NCBI GenBank assembly: GCA_002496395.1
Contig: DAJQ01000028.1
Coordinates: 44,528-74,563, forward strand
Length of the DNA: 30,036 nucleotides
Source of the DNA: Methanocorpusculaceae archaeon UBA456
GTDB taxonomy: Archaea; Halobacteriota; Methanomicrobia; Methanomicrobiales; Methanocorpusculaceae
Reading direction: 5' to 3'
In this document: positions 15,291 to 22,412 of the stretch, piece by piece
How the letters are laid out: each line of letters opens with the position of its first letter
How positions within the stretch are numbered: the stretch's first letter is position 1
Notes under the pieces: generated by a model
Told to the model about the DNA's origin: nothing
Databases searched by the model: none
What the model saw: only the letters and a program-made list of their open reading frames with translations
Position numbers and translations under genes: made by a program

Positions 15291-16094
15291 GTGCAGAAGA
15301 ATGAGCCAATAGACAAGAAAAAGGTTCATGACTACATGACCTACGATGTCGTCTCCGTGAAAGCAGACGGCATGATCAAGGATGTTATTGATCATATCCG
15401 TTCGACCCAGCACGATGGTTTTCCGGTTCTTCGCGGAAATAAGGTCGTCGGCTATATTTCGGCACGCGATATCATCGGGTTACACCCATCTACCCGGATT
15501 GAACAGATCATGTCCCGACACTTAATCGTTGCCGATCCCGATATGCCGATAACTGATGCTGCCCGTGTCATCTTCCGCTCAGGTATTCAGAAGCTGCCGG
15601 TCGTCAATGAGCAGAATGAGCTGGTCGGGATCATCTCAAATGCGGATGTGATCAGATCCCAGATCGAGCATGTATCTCCCGGAAAAGTCTACAACTTCAT
15701 GTCGACGTTGAAGAAGCTCTATGGGATCGAACCGATCCTTGAGCGGGGCAATGTTCCGGTTGACCGGCTCCGGCCGACACAGGGAAAGATCTTTCAGGAT
15801 GAGCTCGAAGGGCGGATATATGAGATCAAAAAAGGGCTCGCAGAGCCGGTTATCGTCGTGAAAAGGAGTGGGAAATGGATCCTGGTCGATGGCCACCACC
15901 GGGCCATTGCAGCAAAACGGCTTGGCATAAAGATCCTTGATGCCTATATCATCGTGATTGATGACGATATCGAACTTGGACTTGAACGGACCGCAGAGAG
16001 CATGAAACTGTACTCACTCGATGATGTCAGGGTGATGGATTATGCACGCCATCCACTGGTTGCTATCACGCATCGTCTGGTTCCGCACGACTGA
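15291..16094 (+). CDS. CBS-CBS-ParB-like nuclease domain protein
   Basis: The 267-residue protein begins with two CBS domains (about 12-65, VHDYMTYDVVSV..., and 70-125, IEQIMSRHLIVADPD...). These usually pair to bind adenosine nucleotides or other small ligands. A linker (130-155) leads to a ParB/sulfiredoxin-like domain (about 155-235) containing LVDGHHRAIAAKRLG (198-212), the conserved ParB N-domain box. No DNA-binding helix-turn-helix of chromosomal ParB is evident. The combination suggests a ligand-gated nucleotide-hydrolysing or nucleic-acid-acting protein of unknown role. The GTG at 15291 is the assumed start with a weak GGTG upstream; ATG 15336 inside the first CBS motif looks too late. 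It has no operon partner, and the next gene converges from 83 bp away. Confidence 0.83.
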   Translation: MQKNEPIDKKKVHDYMTYDVVSVKADGMIKDVIDHIRSTQHDGFPVLRGNKVVGYISARDIIGLHPSTRIEQIMSRHLIVADPDMPITDAARVIFRSGIQKLPVVNEQNELVGIISNADVIRSQIEHVSPGKVYNFMSTLKKLYGIEPILERGNVPVDRLRPTQGKIFQDELEGRIYEIKKGLAEPVIVVKRSGKWILVDGHHRAIAAKRLGIKILDAYIIVIDDDIELGLERTAESMKLYSLDDVRVMDYARHPLVAITHRLVPHD

Positions 16095-16177
16095 ACCACC
16101 CACCATCACACCTTTTGGTTTCTTCTTCTCTCAATCGAAAAAGGGTGGGGTAATGGTGCCAAAAATAGACTCAGACG

Positions 16178-17356
16178 TTATGATCCATCCCATGTCGTAT
16201 CAAATGCATCATTGAGGACATACTCTTTCACGATGTCACCATCGGGTATGACAACCTCCGGCCAGAGCCGGGTACGCGAATGGATGACGATGGTATCTCC
16301 AAGTCTCGCCCGTGGCCCAATCACCGTGTCATGTTCGATCGAGCAGTTTTCGCCAATGCGTACTTCATTATCGATGATACTCCCGCTGACAGTGGAGCCA
16401 GCCCCGACTGACACCCCTGAATAGAGTGAGGAGGAGAAGATCTTTGCCCTGTTCCTGATACTGCAATGATCCCCAATCGATGTGTAGGGGCCGATGATCA
16501 CGTCTTCCCCAATTGACACTCCTTTTCCGATGGATACCGGCCCGATGACGCGGGATCGCGGCCCGAGGGTGATCGAATCCCCAAACCTGACAGGGCCGGT
16601 TATCTGGGCATCCTCAATATTCAGGTTGCCCTGTATCGTCGTGATCCCAACATCATTCAGCTTCCATCTCTCGGCCTGCCGGAGCATCGAGGGAGATCCG
16701 ACATCCGTCCAGTTCCCTCTGGCAAGCCATCCTTTCAATTGATATCCTCTCTTCATCAGGTCGGGGAAGAGATTGCGGGCAAAATCATATTTGGTTTTTT
16801 CTGGAATATACTCGAAAATCTCTGGATTACAGACGTACATTCCGGTACTGGCAAGGTTTGAGAAGACCTCTCCGGGCCCTGGTTTCTCCTTGAACCGCTG
16901 GATGGTGAAGGTTGCATCGAGTTCGGCGATCCCATACTCGCAGGGGTCATCAATGCTGATCAGACCAATCGATGCGATTGCATTCATCTTCTTATGTTCC
17001 CGGTAAAATTCGAGGAGATTGATATCGGTGACATGATCCCCCCCGACGACCAGAAATGGCATGCCATCAAGATACTCCTGCGCATTTTTTACCGATCCGG
17101 CCGTTCCCAGTTTTGTCTTCTCCTCGACATAGGTGATCTCTGCTGAGAAGAGTGAACCATCGCCGAGCACCTCTTTAATCCGATCGCCAAGATATCCAAG
17201 CGTGATGACTATGTCGGTGAATCCGAGATTGGCGAGGTGCACCACAAGGTGCTGGATGGAGGGGATTCCTCCTATTGGTATACAGGGCTTTGGCCGCTCA
17301 AACGTCAGCGGACGGAGGCGTGTCCCTTCACCCCCGCACATGATGCAGACTTTCAT
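16178..17356 (-). CDS. Sugar-1-phosphate nucleotidyltransferase with left-handed beta-helix domain
   Basis: The 392-residue enzyme couples a sugar 1-phosphate with an NTP to give an NDP-sugar for glycan or S-layer glycosylation. The N-terminal nucleotidyltransferase domain (1-235) has GGEGTRLRPLTFERPKPCIP (8-27), VVGGDHVTD with the metal-binding Asp, and GNWTDVGSP. From about 245 to 375 hexapeptide repeats (ITGPVRFGDSITLGPRSRVIG, VSIGKGVSIGEDVIIGPYTSIGD, split over 255-300) form a left-handed beta-helix. Specificity cannot be read reliably; mannose-1-phosphate guanylyltransferase-like or glucose-1-phosphate thymidylyl/uridylyltransferase-like are the options. A TATA-like ATTTAATTG on the minus strand about 24 bp before the ATG suggests a leaderless message. 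It diverges from the Cys-rich gene at 17443. Confidence 0.85.
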   Translation of the reverse strand: MKVCIMCGGEGTRLRPLTFERPKPCIPIGGIPSIQHLVVHLANLGFTDIVITLGYLGDRIKEVLGDGSLFSAEITYVEEKTKLGTAGSVKNAQEYLDGMPFLVVGGDHVTDINLLEFYREHKKMNAIASIGLISIDDPCEYGIAELDATFTIQRFKEKPGPGEVFSNLASTGMYVCNPEIFEYIPEKTKYDFARNLFPDLMKRGYQLKGWLARGNWTDVGSPSMLRQAERWKLNDVGITTIQGNLNIEDAQITGPVRFGDSITLGPRSRVIGPVSIGKGVSIGEDVIIGPYTSIGDHCSIRNRAKIFSSSLYSGVSVGAGSTVSGSIIDNEVRIGENCSIEHDTVIGPRARLGDTIVIHSRTRLWPEVVIPDGDIVKEYVLNDAFDTTWDGS

Positions 17357-17376
17357 GGTAAGGAGATATAACCCCT

Positions 17377-17396
17377 ATCAATTAAATGACATTGAT
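17377..17396. promoter_or_regulatory. Inverted repeat in divergent promoter region
   Basis: ATCAAT (17377-17382) and ATTGAT (17391-17396) flank an 8-bp AT-rich spacer that probably contains the TATA element of the nucleotidyltransferase gene. The arms are only 6 bp, so chance is possible. Confidence 0.3.
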
Positions 17397-17442
17397 CTGC
17401 TCTCCGGATACCCTTATCACTCTTCAGCATGAGAGAAACAGT

Positions 17443-17928
17443 ATGGGTTCTGAGTTCACCTGCACCCTCTGCGGCAGATGTTGCAATGGTTTTGGAAGGT
17501 ATATTACGATTAACCAGAAGATCGGGGGCGCATACGGGGTCACCCTCTCCCTCACAAAAGAATCCTTCATGGCGGTTCTCGATCCGGGCAGATCAGATCT
17601 CTTCTCTGATACTTCATATCAGAATGAGCATCCTCATGCCTGCCCGTTCCTCAGGAGAGAATCTGAAGAGAAGGTCATCTGCACCATTTATCAGTCACGC
17701 CCTCGTTTCTGCCGGGACTATCTCTGCTGTACGGGGAAGGTGATCCGTCAGGACGCCCTCTGCGGCGAGATGAAGGGGAGGCGCGATCTGAAAACCGATG
17801 ATCCTGACCTCAGGGAGAAATGGATGCGCCTGAAGGAGCGGTATGGTGGTGCGGCTGATCCGGATTGGAAGGAGGAGGTCAGAAAGACTTTGACAGCATC
17901 AGGATATGAGGTGTTCTTCTATGAATGA
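17443..17928 (+). CDS. YkgJ-type Cys-rich zinc/iron-chelating domain protein
   Basis: The 161-residue protein opens with FTCTLCGRCCNGFGRYI (5-21), where CxxCGxCC is the hallmark of the YkgJ/UPF0153 family. A second cluster, CPFLRRE...VICTIYQSRPRFCRDYLCC, provides the remaining ligands. Family members are thought to bind an Fe-S cluster or zinc, and no reaction is established. ATG 17443 puts the CxxC motif near the N-terminus, as usual; the in-frame upstream ATG 17386 would add 19 residues reaching into the divergent promoter and is less likely. Its stop overlaps the start of the next small Cys-rich gene, so the two are coupled. Confidence 0.82.
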   Translation: MGSEFTCTLCGRCCNGFGRYITINQKIGGAYGVTLSLTKESFMAVLDPGRSDLFSDTSYQNEHPHACPFLRRESEEKVICTIYQSRPRFCRDYLCCTGKVIRQDALCGEMKGRRDLKTDDPDLREKWMRLKERYGGAADPDWKEEVRKTLTASGYEVFFYE

Positions 17929-18187
17929 AGAAGGGATGCGGATACTGGAGGTGAAGGGGGGGAAAGTACCCTGCCTCCCGGAGAAGTCGGTGACCCTTGA
18001 CAGGTGTCGCTTCTGTGCCCATTCGCGCTATTTCGAGGTGAATGGCATACGAATGCCCTCACCTGCACGGGCATACTGCTCACGGAGCGGTGCATGCGAT
18101 GAGGTGGATCTGAAAGCGGTCACACGGGTATGGTGCGATGATCTGGCTGGCGAAGGGTATCGGAGTATCATGTCGATCATCAGCTGA
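17921..18187 (+). CDS. Small cysteine-rich protein, family not recognised
   Basis: This frame encodes 88 residues from ATG 17921, which overlaps the previous stop as ATGAATGA. ATG 17936 preceded by GAAGAAGGG is an alternative start, and ATG 17906 is less likely. Cysteines are spaced as CRFCAHSRYFEVNG, then AYCSRSGACDE, then VWCDD, with another at KVPC near the N-terminus. This suggests a metal-binding fold of 4-6 Cys. I do not recognise the family. Translational coupling to the YkgJ-type protein implies joint function, for example a shared Fe-S or zinc protein complex, but that is inference. It ends tail-to-tail with the RHH gene in a shared palindrome. Confidence 0.65.
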   Translation: MNEEGMRILEVKGGKVPCLPEKSVTLDRCRFCAHSRYFEVNGIRMPSPARAYCSRSGACDEVDLKAVTRVWCDDLAGEGYRSIMSIIS

Positions 18188-18198
18188 TCTCAGATCAG
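18184..18198. terminator. 15-bp palindrome containing both stop codons of convergent genes
   Basis: CTGATCT-C-AGATCAG is a perfect inverted repeat with one central base. TGA 18185-18187 ends the plus-strand gene and the complement of 18195-18197 is the TGA of the minus-strand gene, placed symmetrically. It may act as a compact bidirectional transcription end, but no T-tract follows on the plus strand. Confidence 0.4.
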
Positions 18199-18539
18199 AG
18201 CCCCTTCCAGAACTCCCACCATCGCCTGCCCGATTCCGGAGCTGGCGGCAGATCCCTCTGCCATTTCAGATCGAGGATATGATGGACAACCCGGATCTCC
18301 TTTTTGAGATCCACAACAGCATCTGTCAGGCTCTCCAGTGAGCGTTTGATCGCCTTCACCTCCTCAAAGCTCCTCTCGCGTGGCACCGGAACAAATGCAC
18401 CGTCTTCAGTATATTTCTCAACACCCGCCTCAATAAGCCTCAGAATAGCCTCATTCCTCTCGATCCTCTTTTCGGTTGCGAACTGTTCAATCTGGTGTGC
18501 CAGATCGTTCTCAAGGGTAAATGAGATCCGCATACTCAT
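18195..18539 (-). CDS. Ribbon-helix-helix (CopG-like) protein with coiled-coil tail
   Basis: Residues 1-44 of 114 fit a ribbon-helix-helix fold: RISFTLENDLAHQIEQFATE (4-23), then KRIERNEAILRLIEAGVEKY (24-43), with the beta-strand, helix, turn and second helix in order. Residues 58-95 are a heptad-like charged helix (FEEVKAIKRSLESLTDAVVD onward), followed by a Trp-rich end (RRWWEFWKGL). It could be a DNA-binding regulator or a small coiled-coil structural protein. A full GGAGGTT lies 7 nt before the ATG. It is the second gene after cobyric acid synthase (24 bp gap, same strand), so it may regulate cobamide genes. No toxin gene is adjacent, which argues against a toxin-antitoxin role. Confidence 0.72.
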   Translation of the reverse strand: MSMRISFTLENDLAHQIEQFATEKRIERNEAILRLIEAGVEKYTEDGAFVPVPRERSFEEVKAIKRSLESLTDAVVDLKKEIRVVHHILDLKWQRDLPPAPESGRRWWEFWKGL

Positions 18540-18563
18540 ATGATAACCTCCTCAATCTGCCTG

Positions 18564-20030
18564 TCAATTCTCTCTTTTTTGCCCGGGAACAACCGGGGCC
18601 GCAAGCTCAACAATCCGATTCATATCGAGATGATCCTCCAGATGACGGGCAAGATGGTCATAGGGATCAGTTCTCTCCTCTTCGGTATAAATCAGCCCCT
18701 TCTTCCCGTAGAGGTACTGGAGCAGGGCGGCAACAGCAGATGCATTCTGGAAGAGACCGTGGAGATAGGTTCCAAAGACCAATCCGTCGTCTGATGCTGA
18801 ACCTTCGCCATCGAATGCTTCGGTTCCCCTGGTGCTGATCGTCTCGCCCATATGGATCTCATATCCGTTCACCTCTCCCATTGCGCTGAGGATCGGCCCG
18901 ACCGGTCTGGCCTGCCGTGTCACCCGGATCGTCGTCTTCTGGTATGCCGAGAATGATGTCTCCACCGGCAGAAGATTCAGTCCATCATAGATTGCCTCAT
19001 CACTGGATTCGATGCCCTTGTCATGGATCTTCTCCCCGAGCATCTGGTACCCCCCACAGATGCCAATCACCGGGATTCCCCGTTCCTGTGCTTTTCGTAT
19101 CGCATCGTCTGTCCCGGTTCTCCTGAGATGGAGGAGATCCTCGACGGTATTTTTTGTCCCCGGTATGATGATGCAGTCATAGGTATCGAGCGGATCACCC
19201 GGGCGGACATAGGTGACAGACGTGGATCGTTCAAGTGCTTCAAAATCAGTGAAGTTTGCTATCCGTGGCAGGTGGATGATTCCGATCCGGATCGGAGATG
19301 ACGATGCGCGTTTATCTGAGAGCGAGAGCGAATCCTCACTTGGGAGATCAAGGTCGGTATAGGGAACAACACCCAGAACGGGTACTGAACAGATCTCCTG
19401 AATAAGATCGATTCCTGATGCAAAGATCTCGGGATCCCCCCTGAATTTATTGACGATCACCCCGGCAACGAGGGAACGAACGTTTGGGGGAAGCAGACTG
19501 ATCGTCCCATAGAGCTGGGCAAAGACTCCTCCCCGTTCGATATCTGCTACAAGGATGATTGGTATCCTAAGCCTTTCTGCAAGCCGTATGTTGGCAATAT
19601 CACGATCATAGAGGTTCAGCTCAGCTGCACCGCCCGCCCCTTCACAGATGACACATCCGGTCTCTGCCATAAGATCCTGGTATGCAGAGACTGCCACCTC
19701 AAGAAGCGCGTCAGTCTCCTTGTAATAGTCACGTATCGGGAGGTCACGATAAGGTTTTCCAAGGACGATCACCTGTGAGATGCTGTCGGCTTTTGGTTTT
19801 AAGAGGATCGGGTTCATTTCAGCGACCGGATCACGGTATGCTGCAATTGCCTGCATCGCCTGGGCAATACCTATTTCGCTGCCATCTGCTGTGACATAGG
19901 AGTTGAGGCTCATATTCTGCGCCTTAAACGGTGCGACTGTATATCCGCGATTGAAGAGCGCACGGCATAACCCGGCAACAGTGACACTTTTTCCGACATG
20001 GGAGGCGGTTCCAAGCACCAGAAGCGACAT
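18564..20030 (-). CDS. cobQ: Cobyric acid synthase (glutamine-hydrolysing amidase)
   Basis: CobQ/CbiP amidates carboxylates b, d, e and g of adenosylcobyrinic acid a,c-diamide, using ATP and glutamine, in the synthesis of the cobamides that methanogens need for methyl transfer. The 488-residue protein has the P-loop GTASHVGKS (7-15), APFKAQNMSLNS (33-44) and the synthetase-domain AD-IERGGVFAQLYG (162-175). The class I-like glutamine amidotransferase domain has nucleophile C325 in GICGGYQML and H424 in YLHGLF. Length and motifs are complete. A TATA-like CTTTTTAT on the minus strand (20057-20064) is 27 bp before the ATG, with no Shine-Dalgarno, so the mRNA is probably leaderless. The RHH gene follows in the same direction. 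Confidence 0.95.
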   Translation of the reverse strand: MSLLVLGTASHVGKSVTVAGLCRALFNRGYTVAPFKAQNMSLNSYVTADGSEIGIAQAMQAIAAYRDPVAEMNPILLKPKADSISQVIVLGKPYRDLPIRDYYKETDALLEVAVSAYQDLMAETGCVICEGAGGAAELNLYDRDIANIRLAERLRIPIILVADIERGGVFAQLYGTISLLPPNVRSLVAGVIVNKFRGDPEIFASGIDLIQEICSVPVLGVVPYTDLDLPSEDSLSLSDKRASSSPIRIGIIHLPRIANFTDFEALERSTSVTYVRPGDPLDTYDCIIIPGTKNTVEDLLHLRRTGTDDAIRKAQERGIPVIGICGGYQMLGEKIHDKGIESSDEAIYDGLNLLPVETSFSAYQKTTIRVTRQARPVGPILSAMGEVNGYEIHMGETISTRGTEAFDGEGSASDDGLVFGTYLHGLFQNASAVAALLQYLYGKKGLIYTEEERTDPYDHLARHLEDHLDMNRIVELAAPVVPGQKREN

Positions 20031-20117
20031 GGTTCATACGTACTCTCTCCGTGGAGATAAAAAGGGACATTATGATCTTCTTCGATCTCGCACATTCTCC
20101 CTCTTTCCAGCGCATAC

Positions 20118-20125
20118 AATAAATA
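20118..20125 (+). promoter_or_regulatory. TATA-like box for aIF1
   Basis: AATAAATA lies 25 bp before ATG 20150, which implies a leaderless transcript starting at that ATG. It also argues against the upstream in-frame ATG 20129, which would lie upstream of the transcription start. Confidence 0.45.
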
Positions 20126-20149
20126 GAGATGAACGTCCAGTACTGGTTA

Positions 20150-20455
20150 ATGAACAGTGGCATCTGCCCAAAATGTGGCCTTCCGAAAGAACTGTGTATC
20201 TGCGAAGAGGTCGCTAAGGAACAGCAGAGAATTCTTGTGAAGATCAACCGGAGACGGTATGGGAAAGAAGTGACCGTTGTAGACGGTCTCGATCCCTATG
20301 AGATCGATCTTGAAGATCTCTCCAAGTTCTTAAAGAGCAAACTTGCTTGCGGAGGAACCGTTAAAGGAAATACCATCGAGTTGCAGGGGAATCACCGTGA
20401 CCGCGTGAAAGACCTGCTCTCGCAGAAGGGGTATAAAATTGACAATATAAATTAA
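20150..20455 (+). CDS. Archaeal translation initiation factor 1 (aIF1/SUI1 family)
   Basis: aIF1 binds the small ribosomal subunit near the P site and enforces start-codon fidelity. The 101-residue protein has a short N-terminal metal-binding segment CPKCGLPKELCICEE (6-20, Cys 6, 9, 16 and 18) and a SUI1 domain (about 27-100) with VKINRRRYGKEVTVVDGLD, LKSKLACGGTVKG and IELQGNHRDRVKDLL. I chose ATG 20150 because it gives the usual archaeal start MNSGICPKC and matches leaderless spacing from the TATA box; ATG 20129 would add 7 residues. A T-rich tract follows the stop. Confidence 0.93.
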   Translation: MNSGICPKCGLPKELCICEEVAKEQQRILVKINRRRYGKEVTVVDGLDPYEIDLEDLSKFLKSKLACGGTVKGNTIELQGNHRDRVKDLLSQKGYKIDNIN

Positions 20456-20487
20456 GGTACCTCCCTCCTTCTTCTCTCTATTCTCCG

Positions 20488-20494
20488 TTTTTTT
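20488..20494 (+). terminator. Oligo-T transcription end for aIF1
   Basis: A run of seven T (followed by CTATTTACTTT) sits 32 bp after the aIF1 stop in a pyrimidine-rich 48-bp convergent gap. Archaeal polymerases commonly stop at such T-runs without a hairpin. Confidence 0.55.
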
Positions 20495-20503
20495 CTATTT
20501 ACT

Positions 20504-21487
20504 TTAGATGGCGAGCCGGAAGACCAGCCAGCCGATAATGACCATCATGGCTGAGTATTTCAGTCCTGCCAGTGCTCTCCCCTCACCCATCTTGCCTGCG
20601 ACAAGCCCCGAGAAGAATCCTTGCAGGATGACTGCATGCGAGAAGATCCTCTTGTAAAATTCGATATCGATCGATGACATAAATCCTGAACCAGCACCGG
20701 ATGCCTCTGCTGCCCTGCCTGCTTCTGCCATTGTCCCAAGAAAGGTGCTGGTCAGAATGCCGATGACGAACATGTAGACGAAGAAGGAGATGATGATGAT
20801 CACAATATAAATGAACATATTGTTTAACCGATCGGTCTTCAGGGTGACGAACTCGTACGTGTCGATTGCTGCTGCACGGAGGACATTTGAGATATCTCCT
20901 CCTGCCCTGCTCGCTTTTGCGATCAGATCCACACTCCGGGTCGCAAGCGGTGTCTGTATTCTCTCACCAAACCGGAGCATCGCCGGAACAAATGGAACGT
21001 TCCATGACATCTCCTGATCGAGGCGACGGATATGGGGAGTTAATGCACCATATTCTGCGCGGGCGACAAGGGCAACGGCCCCGGGAAGCGTCATCCCGGA
21101 TTCATTCATCCCTGCGAGATCCCGGAAGAAGTTCGGGAGTGCCGCCTCCAGATTTCTCTGCCGACGATCATCAAAGAAATCGAGGAGGGCAAGTGGGGTG
21201 ATGATCAGGAGCGTTGTGACGATCAGGATATCATCAATGATGGTCGTTCCAAGAACAAAAGTCAGTCCGAACTGCCGATAGACAATGATGAACCAGATGA
21301 AGGCAATGACGAGCGAAAGGGGAATTGTCAAATAGAGTGAATGGATGGGATTTTTGATCAGTGATCGAACCGGATGCCGGATAAAACCCGAAAATCCCCT
21401 CTCTTTTTTACTGCGCCTCTCGATCGAATCGTGGATGATTCTGTCGGCATCAATGTCTGCTTCCTGTGCCTGCCTTTTCCACCTCAT
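20504..21487 (-). CDS. Type II/IV secretion F-domain membrane protein (TadC/ArlJ-like platform, second copy)
   Basis: The 327-residue inner-membrane platform protein has a charged N-terminus, membrane segments near 52-75 and 78-105, a cytoplasmic GspF-type domain (about 110-225: LEAALPNFFRDLAGMNESGMTLPGAVALV, split over 113-141), and further helices near 223-255 and 285-325. Such proteins form the platform above the assembly ATPase of archaeal pili, archaella and Tad systems. Archaeal ArlJ is usually one longer protein with two F-like halves; here the role is shared by two separate ORFs, as in TadB/TadC. It starts 1 nt after the preceding stop, so it belongs to the operon. Confidence 0.83.
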   Translation of the reverse strand: MRWKRQAQEADIDADRIIHDSIERRSKKERGFSGFIRHPVRSLIKNPIHSLYLTIPLSLVIAFIWFIIVYRQFGLTFVLGTTIIDDILIVTTLLIITPLALLDFFDDRRQRNLEAALPNFFRDLAGMNESGMTLPGAVALVARAEYGALTPHIRRLDQEMSWNVPFVPAMLRFGERIQTPLATRSVDLIAKASRAGGDISNVLRAAAIDTYEFVTLKTDRLNNMFIYIVIIIISFFVYMFVIGILTSTFLGTMAEAGRAAEASGAGSGFMSSIDIEFYKRIFSHAVILQGFFSGLVAGKMGEGRALAGLKYSAMMVIIGWLVFRLAI

Positions 21488-21488
21488 C

Positions 21489-22412
21489 TCAGACCTCAGG
21501 AGTCATGGAATCGATCATCACCAGGAACATCAGGCTTCCAAACGGCATGATCAGGTAGATGATCACATAGAGGAAGATCGGATCCCCTCCCCCGGAGAGC
21601 ATCGACATCACCGATTGCAGAATGACGAGAAAGAGTGTTCCTGCAACGAGGGCAGTGACATAGGATTCGGATATCAGCCCCAGTGTGTCAAGAAACGCCT
21701 TCTGTTGCTGCTGGTTCTCAATAGCATACTGGTTTGCCTTCAGTTTAAAGTACTCTGTCAGGTTGCTGCCGCTTGATATTGCCCCCATTGCTCCCTGCAG
21801 GAACTCTTTTAGCCGGTCACTTGGGGTGATTGTTGAGACGACCCGTAATGCGTCGATCAGATCCCGCCCGAATACATCGATCTCACGGGCAATATATCTG
21901 GCTTCAGCGGCACTCTCGCCATAGACAGGTGATTCGCCAAGAAGGCGGAAGATCTCAGCGGGGGTGATACCGGCAGTGGACATGGCGGTAATATAATTTA
22001 TCGCATGCGGAAGGCTGGCGTCTATCTTCCTCTTCCTCTCACCTGCCATTATGGGGGGGTACATCAGGAAGAGAAAGTACGTCGATCCGGATACGACCAT
22101 CAGGGTTAGGAGCGTGATTGCAATGGTCCCGGCGATCAGGAGCAGATCCGCGTACTCATAGACGACAATGGGGAGCGATCCGCTGTAGGTGATCATGTGC
22201 GGAATCTTAAAAATATAGCTCGTGACTCCGGCAACTGCGGCGGCCAGAACTCCGGCAATTGCCGAGGTTATAGTAGCTGTTGCAAGATAGGCCTCAAATG
22301 GCACCTTGTGGCGGGCGGAGATGAGACTTCCCTGCAGTTCGATGTACCTCTCTTTCTTCTTTCGCATCCTTTCTCCGAGGAGGTTGAAGCAGAAGAGTTC
22401 AAACCTGTTCAT
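21489..22412 (-). CDS. Type II/IV secretion F-domain membrane protein (TadB/ArlJ-like platform, first copy)
   Basis: The 307-residue protein has hydrophobic helices near 42-68, 93-120, 248-272 and 277-300. The cytoplasmic GspF domain (about 125-245) contains KIDASLPHAINYITAMSTAG (128-147) and GREIDVFGRDL-like residues (EIDVFGRDLIDALRVVS). It overlaps the 3' end of the ATPase gene by 14 bp and is followed 1 nt later by a second F-domain protein. The pair is likely a heteromeric membrane platform that the ATPase drives for extension of a pilus-like filament. The substrate pilin is not in the window. Confidence 0.83.
   Translation of the reverse strand: MNRFELFCFNLLGERMRKKKERYIELQGSLISARHKVPFEAYLATATITSAIAGVLAAAVAGVTSYIFKIPHMITYSGSLPIVVYEYADLLLIAGTIAITLLTLMVVSGSTYFLFLMYPPIMAGERKRKIDASLPHAINYITAMSTAGITPAEIFRLLGESPVYGESAAEARYIAREIDVFGRDLIDALRVVSTITPSDRLKEFLQGAMGAISSGSNLTEYFKLKANQYAIENQQQQKAFLDTLGLISESYVTALVAGTLFLVILQSVMSMLSGGGDPIFLYVIIYLIMPFGSLMFLVMIDSMTPEV

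Noticed and set aside
18195..18539. RHH gene as antitoxin of a toxin-antitoxin pair
   Set aside because: Neighbours are cobyric acid synthase and a Cys-rich protein; no toxin-sized partner overlaps or follows.
20137..20146. CCAGTACTGG palindrome just before the aIF1 start
   Set aside because: Only 10 bp; expected by chance several times in a window of this size.
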